Shown: positions 17,587 to 26,620, counted from the stretch's first letter. The stretch is DNA of 64,000 nt from G963674955 sp963674955 (GCA_963674955.2 CAXXKR010000004.1:372001-436000); one strand, 5' to 3'. A program made the numbers and translations. Notes: generated from the sequence alone by a model not told the origin.

Positions 17587-18723
17587 TTATTGAGCGGCCT
17601 TGATCTTGTCGAGAATCTTGCCTTCCAGGGCTTCAAGGGCAGCCGGCACCGGCGGGTACCACTTGATGTTGTCGATGGTCGTCTGGGGAAAGGAGCGCTC
17701 GAAGTTGGCGGCCACTTCCGGGTCGATGTGCTTGTTGGCGTCCATGGAGGCGGTGGCGTACTTCTCGGTGGTGGTGAAGTAGCCGGCATTCTCGGGCATC
17801 ATCATGAAGTTGATCCACTTGTAGGCGGCTTCCACGTTTTCGGCCTTGGCCGGAATGGCGAAGGTGTCGATCCAGCCGAGTGCGCCTTCCTTGGGAGCAT
17901 GGAAGTCGATGGCCTTGTTTTCGGCATTGAGTTTCCATCCGCCGCTGTCCCAGGCCATGGCCACGAAGACTTCCTCGGAGCGCATGGACTCGAGCAGGGC
18001 GTCGCCGTTGGCCCAGTAGTTTTTCACGATGGGCTTGGCTGCGATCAACGTGTCCGCGATCTTGTCCAGCATGGCCTGATAGGCTTCAGTGTCGCCGTAG
18101 AGGTCAAAGGGGTCATATCCCAGAGCGTAGCCCATTGCGATGAGCGTGGGCCTCTTGAGGCGGTAGCTGACGCGGCCCGTGTAGGCGGGGTCGATAAGCG
18201 CATTCCAGCTGTCCACGCCCGAAGCCTTGTCGGAATTGACGACCAGGCCGGAAGTGCCCCAGCAGAAGGGCGCGGCAAAGGATTCGCCATTGACCAAAGT
18301 GTTTTTCTTGACGGCCTCCAACATGGAAGGAATGAAAAGAGCCGCATCGATCTTGGAGTAGTCCATAGCCTGGTAGATGTTGTATTCGGCCTGGACCGAC
18401 GAGATGCGGTCCTGACTGGGCTGGGCCAGGTCGAAGCCTGCGCCGCGGGTGGCCCTGAGCTTGGCGATCATTTCCTCGTTGTTGGAGAAAGTGGCTTCCA
18501 CCTTGATTCCGGTCTCCTGCTCGAACTTGTCGATCAGGGCTTGGGGCGCATATCCTTTCCAGGTCAGGATTTTAAGGGTTCCGGCATCTTTTGCGACTTC
18601 GGCGACTTCGGCCTTGGCCGGTTCGTCAGCCTTTGTTTCCGCCTGTTCAGCCGTTTTTTCCTCGCCGCCGCAGCCTGCGAACAGCAACAAAAACGCAGAA
18701 GCGATAAGAATCAGTTTTTTCAT
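17587..18723 (-). CDS. ABC transporter substrate-binding lipoprotein, PotD-like
   Basis: 378 residues. Lipoprotein signal MKKLILIASAFLLLFAGC (lipobox FAGC), then an Ala/Lys/Glu-rich linker to about residue 47, then the binding domain starting LKILTWKGYAPQALIDKFEQ. The domain layout is that of the spermidine/putrescine and related type-II binding proteins. The substrate is not certain: this family also includes iron, thiamine and phosphonate binders, and the co-transcribed phosphodiesterase hints at something other than a polyamine. It is the first gene of the operon. Confidence 0.87.
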   Translation of the reverse strand: MKKLILIASAFLLLFAGCGGEEKTAEQAETKADEPAKAEVAEVAKDAGTLKILTWKGYAPQALIDKFEQETGIKVEATFSNNEEMIAKLRATRGAGFDLAQPSQDRISSVQAEYNIYQAMDYSKIDAALFIPSMLEAVKKNTLVNGESFAAPFCWGTSGLVVNSDKASGVDSWNALIDPAYTGRVSYRLKRPTLIAMGYALGYDPFDLYGDTEAYQAMLDKIADTLIAAKPIVKNYWANGDALLESMRSEEVFVAMAWDSGGWKLNAENKAIDFHAPKEGALGWIDTFAIPAKAENVEAAYKWINFMMMPENAGYFTTTEKYATASMDANKHIDPEVAANFERSFPQTTIDNIKWYPPVPAALEALEGKILDKIKAAQ

Positions 18724-19205
18724 GATATTGCTCCTAGTTAGACATAATGATTAATCACGCGAGTTTTGACTCTGCAATAATATCTCGACATGGGCATATT
18801 AACAAGCCCTATCTGTCACAATTCTGCAACACCTGAAGCGACAGTGCATTTTTGGGATCATCTGGATCATGTGTTGTGAAAATTAATTAAGATTGGCGAC
18901 TCGGGGTGGTATGAAAAGAATAGAGATACCATTTTTGTTTTGCACGATTTTAGTCTTGGGATAATTTTAGTTCAAATACGACACCTGGGGGATTGGCTAC
19001 AGGAAAAGTGGAGGCGGAAGACGACTCGAAGTGTGATTGTGACCCGATGGGTTTCTGGACTTATTTGGAAAAAAGTGGTGTATTATTAGGAAAATTGGCT
19101 CGTTCCTTTTCGTCTTTTTGGGACTGATGATCCGAAAAAGACTGATAGGGGAAAAGTTGTAGTTGTTTTGAGTTAGGTTTTTGCAGATTTCGACGAGGAG
19201 GGAGA
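18724..19205. other. Intergenic region between divergent genes
   Basis: About 480 bases separate the ABC transporter operon (-) from the diguanylate cyclase (+). I see no gene, tRNA or clear terminator. Only AT-rich stretches and the GGAGGGAGA ribosome site for the cyclase are evident. Confidence 0.4.
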
Positions 19206-20129
19206 GTGGATTTAGCTTTCTTTAAAAGCGTGTTGGATTCAATAGCGGACGGTGTCTATTTCACGGATTTGGACCGCAAGGTCAGTTTTTGGAACAAGGC
19301 GGCCGAGCGGTTGACTGGTTATGCGTCCGAGGAAGTGTTGGGCAGGAGCTGCGCCGACAACCTTTTGCGCCATGTGGATGATTTGGGCACCGAACTTTGC
19401 CTGACCGGCTGTCCCTTGGCCGAGACCATGCAAGACGGCAGGAATCGGGAAATGAATGTCTATCTGCACCACAAGTTCGGACACCGCGTACCCGTGAAGG
19501 TGCGTTCCTCGCCCATGCGCGATGAACAGGGGAAGATCATAGGCGCTGTTGAGGTGTTTACGGACAACAGCAGCAATATCAACGTGCTCAGGGAGCTTGA
19601 AAAGTTGCGCCAGGAGGTTTTGACCGATCAGCTTACCGGCATCGGGAACAGGCGGTATGCCGACATTACGATGGACAGCCTTGATCGGACAATGCAGGAA
19701 AACGGAGTGCCCTTCGGTATTCTCATGGCCGACATCGACCACTTCAAGAAGGTGAACGACACATTTGGACATCAAGTCGGTGATTTGGTTTTGAAAATGG
19801 TGGCCAAGACCATGACGTCCATAATGCGGCCCCTTGACGCGGCGTGTCGGTGGGGTGGCGAGGAGTTTATCCTTTTGATCCCAAACGTGAGCGGGGAAGC
19901 CCTGGAGAATATAGCAAATCGTTTGCGGGTTCTTGTCGAAAACAGCTGGCTCGACCATGAAGAGGGACAACTTAGGGTTACCGTTTCCTTTGGCGGCGCG
20001 GTCTCTGAACCGAATGAAAAGGCTGTTGACGTTGCCGGGAGAGCTGATGGACAACTCTACTTGAGCAAAGAGGCCGGCCGCAATTGCGTTTTTATTGATC
20101 GCAAAGCATTCGTGAAGGCAAGGTCCTGA
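19206..20129 (+). CDS. PAS-domain diguanylate cyclase
   Basis: 307 residues from a GTG start directly after a strong GGAGGGAGA. A PAS sensor occupies about residues 5-120 (VYFTDLDRKVSFWNKAAERLTGY; it contains two Cys, C65 and C69). A GGDEF domain follows from about 138: DQLTGIGNRR, DIDHFKKVND, and the active-site loop GGEEF at 217-221. An allosteric inhibitory RxxD (RPLD, 208-211) lies exactly five residues before it, so product inhibition is expected. It makes cyclic di-GMP in the cytoplasm, since no membrane helix is present. It lies 40 bases before the hemerythrin pair, suggesting oxygen- or redox-linked signalling. Confidence 0.92.
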   Translation: MDLAFFKSVLDSIADGVYFTDLDRKVSFWNKAAERLTGYASEEVLGRSCADNLLRHVDDLGTELCLTGCPLAETMQDGRNREMNVYLHHKFGHRVPVKVRSSPMRDEQGKIIGAVEVFTDNSSNINVLRELEKLRQEVLTDQLTGIGNRRYADITMDSLDRTMQENGVPFGILMADIDHFKKVNDTFGHQVGDLVLKMVAKTMTSIMRPLDAACRWGGEEFILLIPNVSGEALENIANRLRVLVENSWLDHEEGQLRVTVSFGGAVSEPNEKAVDVAGRADGQLYLSKEAGRNCVFIDRKAFVKARS

Positions 20130-20169
20130 ACTTTTGCATTGTTATTGAATTTAATAGTCAGGATGAGAA

Positions 20170-20652
20170 ATGAAGAAAGTTGAATGGACGGACTCGCTTA
20201 ATCTTGGCGTGAAGTTGATCGACGAGCAGCACAGGGAATTGATCAGGATCGTCAACCAGCTGCTTCAGGCCATACATGACAAGGACAACGAGACAACCGT
20301 GAAAGAAATACTGGGCAAGCTTCGCGAGTACACGGTTTTTCATTTCAACGCCGAAGAGAGGTTCATGAATCAAATCCGCTATCCGGGAAGAGGTGAGCAA
20401 CAACAGCAACATGAACGCCTCAAACGGAAGGTCAAGGGATTTCAACATGCCTGTTTTCATCATGAGGAAGTCACTTTTGGCGAGTTGAAGGCCATGCTTT
20501 CTGAATGGCTCTTGGAGCACATCCTGAATTACGACATGGAGATCGCGAATTTTTTGAGGGAGCGGGAAAAGGAAGGGGATGAAAGCAAAGGCCAGCCCGG
20601 CCGGAAGCAGACTGAAGAAAATCCGCCTGACGTCAACAAGGGCGGGGGTTGA
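20170..20652 (+). CDS. Bacteriohemerythrin with one iron ligand replaced (copy 1)
   Basis: 160 residues of a four-helix hemerythrin. Ligands His21, His58, Glu62, His81, His117 and Asp122 are present, but the first His of the usual HxxxH is Gln77 (CAA, 20398-20400). The di-iron, oxygen-binding site should therefore be altered or monometallic. The rest is typical (FHFNAEERFM, EHILNYDMEI). A ~35-residue charged, Gly/Pro-containing tail follows the domain. It is directly followed, 15 bases on, by a second copy that keeps all ligands. Hemerythrins of this kind bind, sense or buffer oxygen in anaerobes. Confidence 0.9.
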   Translation: MKKVEWTDSLNLGVKLIDEQHRELIRIVNQLLQAIHDKDNETTVKEILGKLREYTVFHFNAEERFMNQIRYPGRGEQQQQHERLKRKVKGFQHACFHHEEVTFGELKAMLSEWLLEHILNYDMEIANFLREREKEGDESKGQPGRKQTEENPPDVNKGGG

Positions 20653-20667
20653 TCTCGGGGGAAAAGC

Positions 20668-21114
20668 ATGAAGGAAATTGAATGGACCGAATCGTTGAGT
20701 CTTGGGGTCGAGGCCATAGACGATCAGCATAAGGAACTCATACGCATCGTCAATCGATTGCTTCACGCCATAAAGGACAAGGACAGTGAAATGATCGTGA
20801 ATGAGATTCTTGCCGGTCTTCGCGAATATACGGTTTTTCATTTCAATGCCGAAGAGAAATTCATGGAGGAAATACGTTATCCGCATCGCGGCGAGCATCT
20901 ACAACAGCATCAGGATCTCAAACAAAAGGTCAAGGGATTTCAGTATGCCAGGTTTCATCATGAGGAAGTCACTCTTGGCGAGTTGAAGGCCATGCTTTCT
21001 GAATGGCTGCTGGAGCACATCCTGGATTCCGACTTGAGGATTGCCAAGTTTATGCGCGAGAAGGAAAAGGAGGAAAAAAAACAGCAATCAGAGGATGACC
21101 AGGACGAAAGTTGA
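20668..21114 (+). CDS. Bacteriohemerythrin (copy 2, all ligands present)
   Basis: 148 residues. The full ligand set is His21, His58, Glu62, His77, His81, His117 and Asp122 (DDQH, FHFNAEE, HLQQH, EHILDSD). It is expected to bind oxygen at a di-iron centre in the cytoplasm. The DNA from about 20930 to 21015 is almost identical to the matching part of copy 1, while the starts are more diverged. This points to recent duplication or gene conversion. The C-terminal tail is Lys/Glu-rich. A possible 13-codon leftover frame follows at 21137. Confidence 0.93.
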   Translation: MKEIEWTESLSLGVEAIDDQHKELIRIVNRLLHAIKDKDSEMIVNEILAGLREYTVFHFNAEEKFMEEIRYPHRGEHLQQHQDLKQKVKGFQYARFHHEEVTLGELKAMLSEWLLEHILDSDLRIAKFMREKEKEEKKQQSEDDQDES

Positions 21115-21237
21115 TTGAGGCGGCACAGGGAAAACCATGAAAGATGATAAATGGAGACTTTTGTTTGATCTGCGTTGACTGTGATTCTTTATTTCGTTCA
21201 GATTAATGAAAATCCAGATTATATGGTTGGTTTGAAT

Positions 21238-21729
21238 ATGAAGAATATTCCCGTGCGCCCCATGAAAGTGGGCGAAGAGCCTGCGGTTTGCGAATTGGTG
21301 CTTTCTGTCTTCGACAAGTGCGTCGGTCCCAGCTTCAGCCCGGAGGGGGTGTCCGAATTCAAGCGGTTCGTAACTGTCGAGGCGTTGTCGGACAGGAAGG
21401 ACAAGGGCGGCATCGTTTTTGTCGCCTGTTCCTCATCTCAAGGGATTCTCGGAATGATCGAGCTGCGCAAGCCCGCCCACATTTGCATGTTTTTCGTCAA
21501 TGACGCCTTGCATCGCAGGGGGCTGGGCAGGGAATTGCTGGCCCGCGCCAGGGATCATTGCCTGGGTTGGGGTCAATCGGAAATGACCGTGAATTCATCC
21601 CCCAATGCGCTTGCAGCCTATGAAAGGTTGGGATTCAGTCCCACTGAGCCGGAAAAAATCCTGAACGGCATCCGCTTTAGGCCGATGAGGCTTTCTCTGA
21701 AAGATGGGACGTTTTTCAACTTGAAATGA
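21238..21729 (+). CDS. GNAT-family N-acetyltransferase
   Basis: 163 residues from the ATG at 21238, chosen because the fold then starts at once (IPVRPMKVGEEPAVCELV). An in-frame ATG at 21223 and a TTG at 21175 are alternatives, and none has a good ribosome site. The acetyl-CoA-binding loop is present as DALHRRGLGRELLARA, and the C-terminal SPNALAAYERLGFSP is typical of the fold. The substrate is unknown. It faces the RND efflux genes convergently across a long inverted repeat. Confidence 0.8.
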   Translation: MKNIPVRPMKVGEEPAVCELVLSVFDKCVGPSFSPEGVSEFKRFVTVEALSDRKDKGGIVFVACSSSQGILGMIELRKPAHICMFFVNDALHRRGLGRELLARARDHCLGWGQSEMTVNSSPNALAAYERLGFSPTEPEKILNGIRFRPMRLSLKDGTFFNLK

Positions 21730-21748
21730 TTTGCGCTGACAAGTAGTT

Positions 21749-21800
21749 GCATGGCCCGGCTGCCCGAGCGCTGATATTTCTCGGACAGCCGGAACCATGC
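21749..21800. terminator. Long imperfect inverted repeat between convergent genes
   Basis: Arms of about 20 bases (GCATGGCCCGGCTGCCCGAG and its near-complement) pair with only two interruptions around an 11-base loop. There is no T run, so it may act as a bidirectional transcription barrier or RNA 3'-end stabiliser. Confidence 0.5.
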
Positions 21801-21815
21801 CATGGGGGTGGAAGG

Positions 21816-24800
21816 CTAGTTAGGTTGGTTCACGACCTTGTGGAACATGGCATAGAGAACCGGAACCACTATCAGAGTGAGCACCGTGGCAAAGGCCAGC
21901 CCGGCCATGATGGTCACGGCCATTGCCGAGAAGAATGCGTCGGCAACCAAGGGTATCATTCCAAGGATGGTTGTGGCTGCGGCCATGGCAACAGGTCTGA
22001 TGCGGCTCAAGGCCGAATCCACAATCGCGTGGTAAGGCTCCTTTCCCGTTTTTAGCTCAATGTTGATCTGATCCAGCAGAACAACCGAATTCTTGATGAG
22101 CATTCCCGACAGGCTCAGAAATCCGAGCAGGGCCATGAACCCGAACGGTTCACCCGTCAGCAGCAGGCCGCTGGTGACGCCTATCACCGCCAGCGGCACG
22201 GTCATCCAGATGATGAGCGGAATCCTCAGGCTGTTGAAGAGCATTATCGTTATCAGAATCATTATGGCGAAGGGCAGGGGCAGCCCGCCCGCCAGGCTTT
22301 TCTGGGCGTCCGAGGAATCCTCGTATTCTCCGCCCCATTCCATCTTGTATCCTGACGGGAGTTCTATTTTCCCAATGAGCGGCCTCAGTTCGGCCAACAG
22401 GACGGAAGGCAGACCCCGTATTGGTTCGCAGGAAGCCGTCACGGTGAGCATCCTGTCGCGGGTCTTGAGGGTTCCGTAGTCCAGGTCGGTGTGAAAGCCG
22501 GAGACTATTTCCTCAACCGGCACCATGCGTCCGGCAACAGGACTGAATATTAGGACGTTTCCTATTTCGTCCGCAGACAACCTTTCCTTTTCAGGAGGAC
22601 GGACCATGATGGGCAGCAACTTGTCGCCTTCGCGGTAAACGCCGACGGGAGTGCCGGAGAAGTACATTTCCATTGCCTCGGCCAGGCTTGCGCGGGTCAC
22701 ACCGGACAGTTTGGCCTGGGTTTCAGAGAGAATCGGCCTGATGACCTTCACCTGCTGGCGCCAGTTGTCGCGGATCGATTCGGCGTTGCCGCTCTTGAGC
22801 ATTATTTCTTGTGCCTGGAACGACAATTCACGCAAAACGCGCGTGTCTGATCCGCTGAACCTGACCTCCACCGAGGCTTCCCGGCCAGGACCAAGTTTGA
22901 ATCTTTTCAACTTGGGCTCGGCGTCAGGGTATTGCATCGCCAGCATTTTCTTGCAGTCGTCAAGCACGGCATCCACCTGATGGTAGTCTTGAAGCTCCAC
23001 AAGGAGCATGCCGTAGGACGTGTTGGTCTTTTCCGGCGAATAGGTGAGGATGAAACGCGGCGCGCCTTGACCCACGAAGGTCGTGACCGAGGAGACCCGT
23101 TCATCCTTGGCTATCCATGAGCTTATTTCAGCTACGTCGTCGTTGGTGGCCCTGATGTCCGTGCCTTGGGGGAGCCAGTAGTGAATGAAGAATCTCGGTT
23201 GCGTGGAATCCGGGAAAAAGCTTTGCTTGACGAAACCAAAGCCGAAAATTGCCATGACAAGCATTGCCCCCAATGCAAGCATGGTTTTTCGTCTGTTTTC
23301 CAGGCAGAAGGTAAGAAATTTCTTGTAGATCTGGAAAAGCTTTCCGCCGTATGGGTCTTTTCCTTCGGATATTTTGGGGTGCAGAAACATCTCGCAAAGC
23401 AAGGGCGTGAGGGTGACGGCAGTTACCCAGCTGACCATCAAGGATATGAAGAGGACTATGAACAATGATCGGCAGAATTCGCCCACCGCGTCCTCGCTCA
23501 AGCCGATACCGGCAAAGGCCATGATCGCTATTATGGTCGCACCCAGAAGGGGCCATTTGTTTTGTTCCACCACCTCCACTGCGGCCTGAATCCTGTCCTT
23601 GCCCTGCTGGTAGCGGATGAGGATGCCTTCAACCACCACGATGGCGTTGTCCACGAGCATGCCCAGGGCGATGATCAGCGCGCCGAGCGATATGCGCTCC
23701 AGGGCCACACCAGCCATCTTGATGAAAATGAAGGAACTGCAGATTGTAATCAGCAGTATGCCTCCGATGAGCAGGCCGCTGGCCTTGCCCATGAACAGGA
23801 GAAGAACGATTATGACGATGACCACGGCTTCGGCCAGGCTGATAACGAATGAGCTTACGGCCTCCTCGACCCGCTTGGGTTGGTAGTAGACCGCATGGAC
23901 GTTGATGCCGACCGGAGTTTGAGCCTTCAGTTCCTCCAGCTTGGCGTCGATTGCTTTTCCGAGATCAACCACGTTGGCCGAGGAAACCATGGACACGCCG
24001 AGAGCGATGGCGTTTTGGCCCTTATAACTCATTATCTGGGAGGGCGGGTCGGAATACCCCTTGCTGATTTCGGCTATGTCCTTGAGTTGAGTGAGATTTG
24101 TCCCCTGGGCATCCTTCAGGTACAGCTCGCCCAGATCCTTGACGGATTTTATTCCGCCTGTGGGAGATATCTCAATGTATTCTCTGTCCACGCGCACATT
24201 GCCGGAAGGCACGACAAGGTTTCTTTCGGACAGGGTTTTGTAGACGGAATCCAGGGACAGCCCCAATTGGCTCATCCTGGCTCTTGATATCTCGATGTAA
24301 ACGTTTTCAGTCTGCTTGCCCCATGTCGAGACCTTGGCTACGTTTTTCACCGTCAGCAATTGCTTGCGCAGATAGTCCGCGTAATCCTGCAGATCCTGTT
24401 GAGAGTAGCCGTCGCCGGTGATGGCGAGAAGAATTCCGTAAACATCGCTGAAATCATCGATTACGATTGAGGGCCCTGCGCCGGGCGGAAGCCCGGCCTG
24501 CGCGTCGTTGACCTTTCGCCTGAGTTCGTCCCAGACCTGGGGCAGGGTGTCCTTGTCGTATTGATCCTTGACCTCCACGGTCACGATGGACTGGCTGCGG
24601 TTGTTTGTCGACGTTACCTTGTCCAGCTGGCCCAATTGCTGGGCCGCGCTTTCTATGACATCGGTCACCTCGTCGGCCACTTCATAAGACGTGGCGCCGG
24701 GGTAGTTGGTAATGACCAATGCCTCCTTGATGGTGAATTCAGGATCTTCAAGCCGCGGCATTTCAATGAAGGCCAGTATTCCGCCGACCATGAGGGCCAG

Positions 24801-24854
24801 TGTAAGTACAATGGTTACGGTTTTCTTGCGAATGGAAAGTTCGGCCAGGTTCAT
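21816..24854 (-). CDS. RND efflux transporter, inner-membrane pump subunit
   Basis: 1012 residues with the AcrB-type plan: a first helix (residues 11-30), a large periplasmic porter loop, a cluster of helices around 335-535, a second porter loop, and final helices around 850-1000. Family landmarks include the N terminus ELSIRKKTVTIVLTLALMVGG, ALGMLVDNAIVVVEG in the proton-relay helix 4, and LSLSGMLIKNSVVLLDQ near the end. It exports hydrophobic drugs or similar compounds by proton exchange. It overlaps the adaptor gene by four bases. No outer-membrane TolC-like gene is adjacent. Confidence 0.93.
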   Translation of the reverse strand: MNLAELSIRKKTVTIVLTLALMVGGILAFIEMPRLEDPEFTIKEALVITNYPGATSYEVADEVTDVIESAAQQLGQLDKVTSTNNRSQSIVTVEVKDQYDKDTLPQVWDELRRKVNDAQAGLPPGAGPSIVIDDFSDVYGILLAITGDGYSQQDLQDYADYLRKQLLTVKNVAKVSTWGKQTENVYIEISRARMSQLGLSLDSVYKTLSERNLVVPSGNVRVDREYIEISPTGGIKSVKDLGELYLKDAQGTNLTQLKDIAEISKGYSDPPSQIMSYKGQNAIALGVSMVSSANVVDLGKAIDAKLEELKAQTPVGINVHAVYYQPKRVEEAVSSFVISLAEAVVIVIIVLLLFMGKASGLLIGGILLITICSSFIFIKMAGVALERISLGALIIALGMLVDNAIVVVEGILIRYQQGKDRIQAAVEVVEQNKWPLLGATIIAIMAFAGIGLSEDAVGEFCRSLFIVLFISLMVSWVTAVTLTPLLCEMFLHPKISEGKDPYGGKLFQIYKKFLTFCLENRRKTMLALGAMLVMAIFGFGFVKQSFFPDSTQPRFFIHYWLPQGTDIRATNDDVAEISSWIAKDERVSSVTTFVGQGAPRFILTYSPEKTNTSYGMLLVELQDYHQVDAVLDDCKKMLAMQYPDAEPKLKRFKLGPGREASVEVRFSGSDTRVLRELSFQAQEIMLKSGNAESIRDNWRQQVKVIRPILSETQAKLSGVTRASLAEAMEMYFSGTPVGVYREGDKLLPIMVRPPEKERLSADEIGNVLIFSPVAGRMVPVEEIVSGFHTDLDYGTLKTRDRMLTVTASCEPIRGLPSVLLAELRPLIGKIELPSGYKMEWGGEYEDSSDAQKSLAGGLPLPFAIMILITIMLFNSLRIPLIIWMTVPLAVIGVTSGLLLTGEPFGFMALLGFLSLSGMLIKNSVVLLDQINIELKTGKEPYHAIVDSALSRIRPVAMAAATTILGMIPLVADAFFSAMAVTIMAGLAFATVLTLIVVPVLYAMFHKVVNQPN

Positions 24855-25963
24855 CCCCTGCCTCCGATTCGCTTATCAAGTATCTTGACCTGTTGTCCTT
24901 CAACTAAATAGTTGACCCCGCACTCCACGATGGTTTCATTTAGTGACACACCGGTCAGGACGGAGAATTTGTCGTCCTGAATCCGACCGACAGTGACTTG
25001 CCTTTTGTGGACGACACCTTCCTTGTCCAGAACCCAGACGTATTTCTTGCCGTCGCCGTTGCCAAATACCGAGGACACGGGCACGCTGACCGGCATTTTT
25101 TCGCTGGACAAGGGCATGCTTCCGCTTACTTCGGCGGTCATGCCTGGCTGAATGGCAATGTCGCTGGGCAGGTTCATTTTCAGGGTCACCGAGTATGTCT
25201 GTGTTCCGGCATTGGCCTTGGTCTGGTATTCCTTGAGACTGAGTGGGAACTTGCGATTTGGAAAAGCCTCGAATGTGGCAAAGAAGTTGAGCATTTCCTT
25301 CTTGCCGTTTTTAAAAGTTCTGGCCCAGACGGTTTCAGGCACATCCACCACGATATCAAGGGAACTCAGGTCCTCAAGCTGCACAATTGGTTCCTTGGCC
25401 TGGATATATTCATGGTTGTTGGCGTACTTGATGGCTATGGTCCCGCTGAACGGGGCCTCAAGCTTGGTATATTGAAGATTGAGTTTGGCCCTTTTTACTT
25501 CCTGTTCCAAAGAGGCGACATTTGCCCTGCTGGTTGCGTAGTTGCTTTGGGCCGCATCAAACGCGGCCTTGGCGATGATGTCTGATTCCAGGAGTTTTTT
25601 GTTGCGTTCGAAATTGAGCCTGGATTCGTTGTAAACAGACAGGGCTCCGGCCAGCCGCGCTTCAAGGTCGGCCACGGCGGCCTGGAAATCACGCTGGTCG
25701 AGCATGCAGATCAACTGGTCCTGCTCCACGAAATCCCCTTCCTTGACGTCAAGGGAAACGATCTGGCCGGGTACCCTGAACGCGAGGCTGACTTCACGGG
25801 CGGCCTTGACTTTGCCTGGAAAGGACTTTGATTCCGTAGCGCTTTGCTTGTCGATTTTATAGACCCTTACCGGTCTGATGGGCTCGGAAACCTGAGTTTC
25901 CTCACCGCAGCCCATGAGCATCGCCATGGCGACAATTGATGCTAAAATGAGTTTATTGCCCAT
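24851..25963 (-). CDS. RND efflux periplasmic adaptor lipoprotein
   Basis: 370 residues from the ATG at 25963, which follows GGAGGG with good spacing; an upstream ATG at 25984 lacks this. Lipoprotein signal MGNKLILASIVAMAMLMGC. The order is that of membrane-fusion proteins: biotinyl-lipoyl half (VPGQIVSLDVKEGDFVEQDQ), a coiled-coil hairpin around residues 85-155, the second lipoyl half (LEAPFSGTIAI), then beta-barrel domains. It bridges the RND pump to an outer-membrane channel. It is the first gene after the TetR operator at 26001. Confidence 0.92.
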   Translation of the reverse strand: MGNKLILASIVAMAMLMGCGEETQVSEPIRPVRVYKIDKQSATESKSFPGKVKAAREVSLAFRVPGQIVSLDVKEGDFVEQDQLICMLDQRDFQAAVADLEARLAGALSVYNESRLNFERNKKLLESDIIAKAAFDAAQSNYATSRANVASLEQEVKRAKLNLQYTKLEAPFSGTIAIKYANNHEYIQAKEPIVQLEDLSSLDIVVDVPETVWARTFKNGKKEMLNFFATFEAFPNRKFPLSLKEYQTKANAGTQTYSVTLKMNLPSDIAIQPGMTAEVSGSMPLSSEKMPVSVPVSSVFGNGDGKKYVWVLDKEGVVHKRQVTVGRIQDDKFSVLTGVSLNETIVECGVNYLVEGQQVKILDKRIGGRG

Positions 25964-26000
25964 CCAACCCTCCAAGAATCCCAAGTGAGCGTTTAGAGTG

Positions 26001-26024
26001 TTAATTAATCGATTGATTAGTTAA
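26001..26024 (-). promoter_or_regulatory. TetR operator over the efflux-operon promoter
   Basis: TTAATTAATCGATTGATTAG followed by TTAA is an imperfect palindrome between tetR and the adaptor gene. It matches the element at 26626-26649 at nearly every position. On the minus strand it overlies a possible -10 (TAATTA), with TTGGTC 18 bases upstream of it. Confidence 0.65.
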
Positions 26025-26038
26025 TGACCAAAAAAAAA

Positions 26039-26620
26039 TTAGGTCAAAAAGCCGGGTGTTCCCCGCGACATGATACCTATAACCACCTCGGCGTAAGCTT
26101 CAGCTTTTTTCACATCGTCAATGTGTTGCCCGCCACCGAGCAGGTAGTCTGAAAAGATCATGCCCATGATCACGGAAAAAGCGATTTTGTGATAGTTTTT
26201 AGACTTCTCCTTATCAACGCCTATCCTGTCGAGAAATTTAGAGAACAATGCCCAGGATTCATCGTCCATGGCTTGCCGCAAGTCCTGCAAGCCAAGCGAA
26301 TCCTGATTCATGACCCTGAGGCCCACAAGATAGACGTCCCGGTTTGACCTGGCGCTTTCAAGTGCCTGCCGGACTGACAGCTCACACATCTCCATGAGGC
26401 TGGAAGCAGTTTTGAGGTTCATTTCCAAGACAGCTTTGTTCAGTTTCGTGAATCTGGTGAATATTTCGCGCAGCAGGCCCTGCTTTCCTCCGAAATAATA
26501 GGAGATCATGGCGCTGTTCACGCCTGCTTCCTTGGCGATGCTGCGGATTCCCACCTTGGAGTAGGACTGTTCCGCGAACAGCTTGGCAGCCGCTTTCAAG
26601 ATGGATTCCTGTTTGGTCAT
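26039..26620 (-). CDS. TetR-family repressor of the efflux operon
   Basis: 193 residues. The N-terminal helix-turn-helix spans residues 5-50: ILKAAAKLFAEQSYSKVGIRSIAKEAGVNSAMISYYFGGKQGLL, typical of TetR in every landmark. The C-terminal ligand domain (~60-190) is like that of AcrR/CerR-type regulators, but the ligand is unknown. It lies directly upstream of the pump genes on the same strand. Nearly identical palindromes occur upstream of both tetR and the adaptor gene, so it very likely represses itself and the pump. Confidence 0.92.
   Translation of the reverse strand: MTKQESILKAAAKLFAEQSYSKVGIRSIAKEAGVNSAMISYYFGGKQGLLREIFTRFTKLNKAVLEMNLKTASSLMEMCELSVRQALESARSNRDVYLVGLRVMNQDSLGLQDLRQAMDDESWALFSKFLDRIGVDKEKSKNYHKIAFSVIMGMIFSDYLLGGGQHIDDVKKAEAYAEVVIGIMSRGTPGFLT

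Noticed and set aside
17572..18741. 389-residue plus-strand frame opposite the binding-protein gene
   Set aside because: The minus strand encodes a lipoprotein with all family features. The plus frame is Gly/Val-rich shadow.
21137..21178. 13-codon frame (MKDDKWRLLFDLR) after the second hemerythrin
   Set aside because: Too short to support. It could be a leftover of a third copy, but no further similarity is seen.
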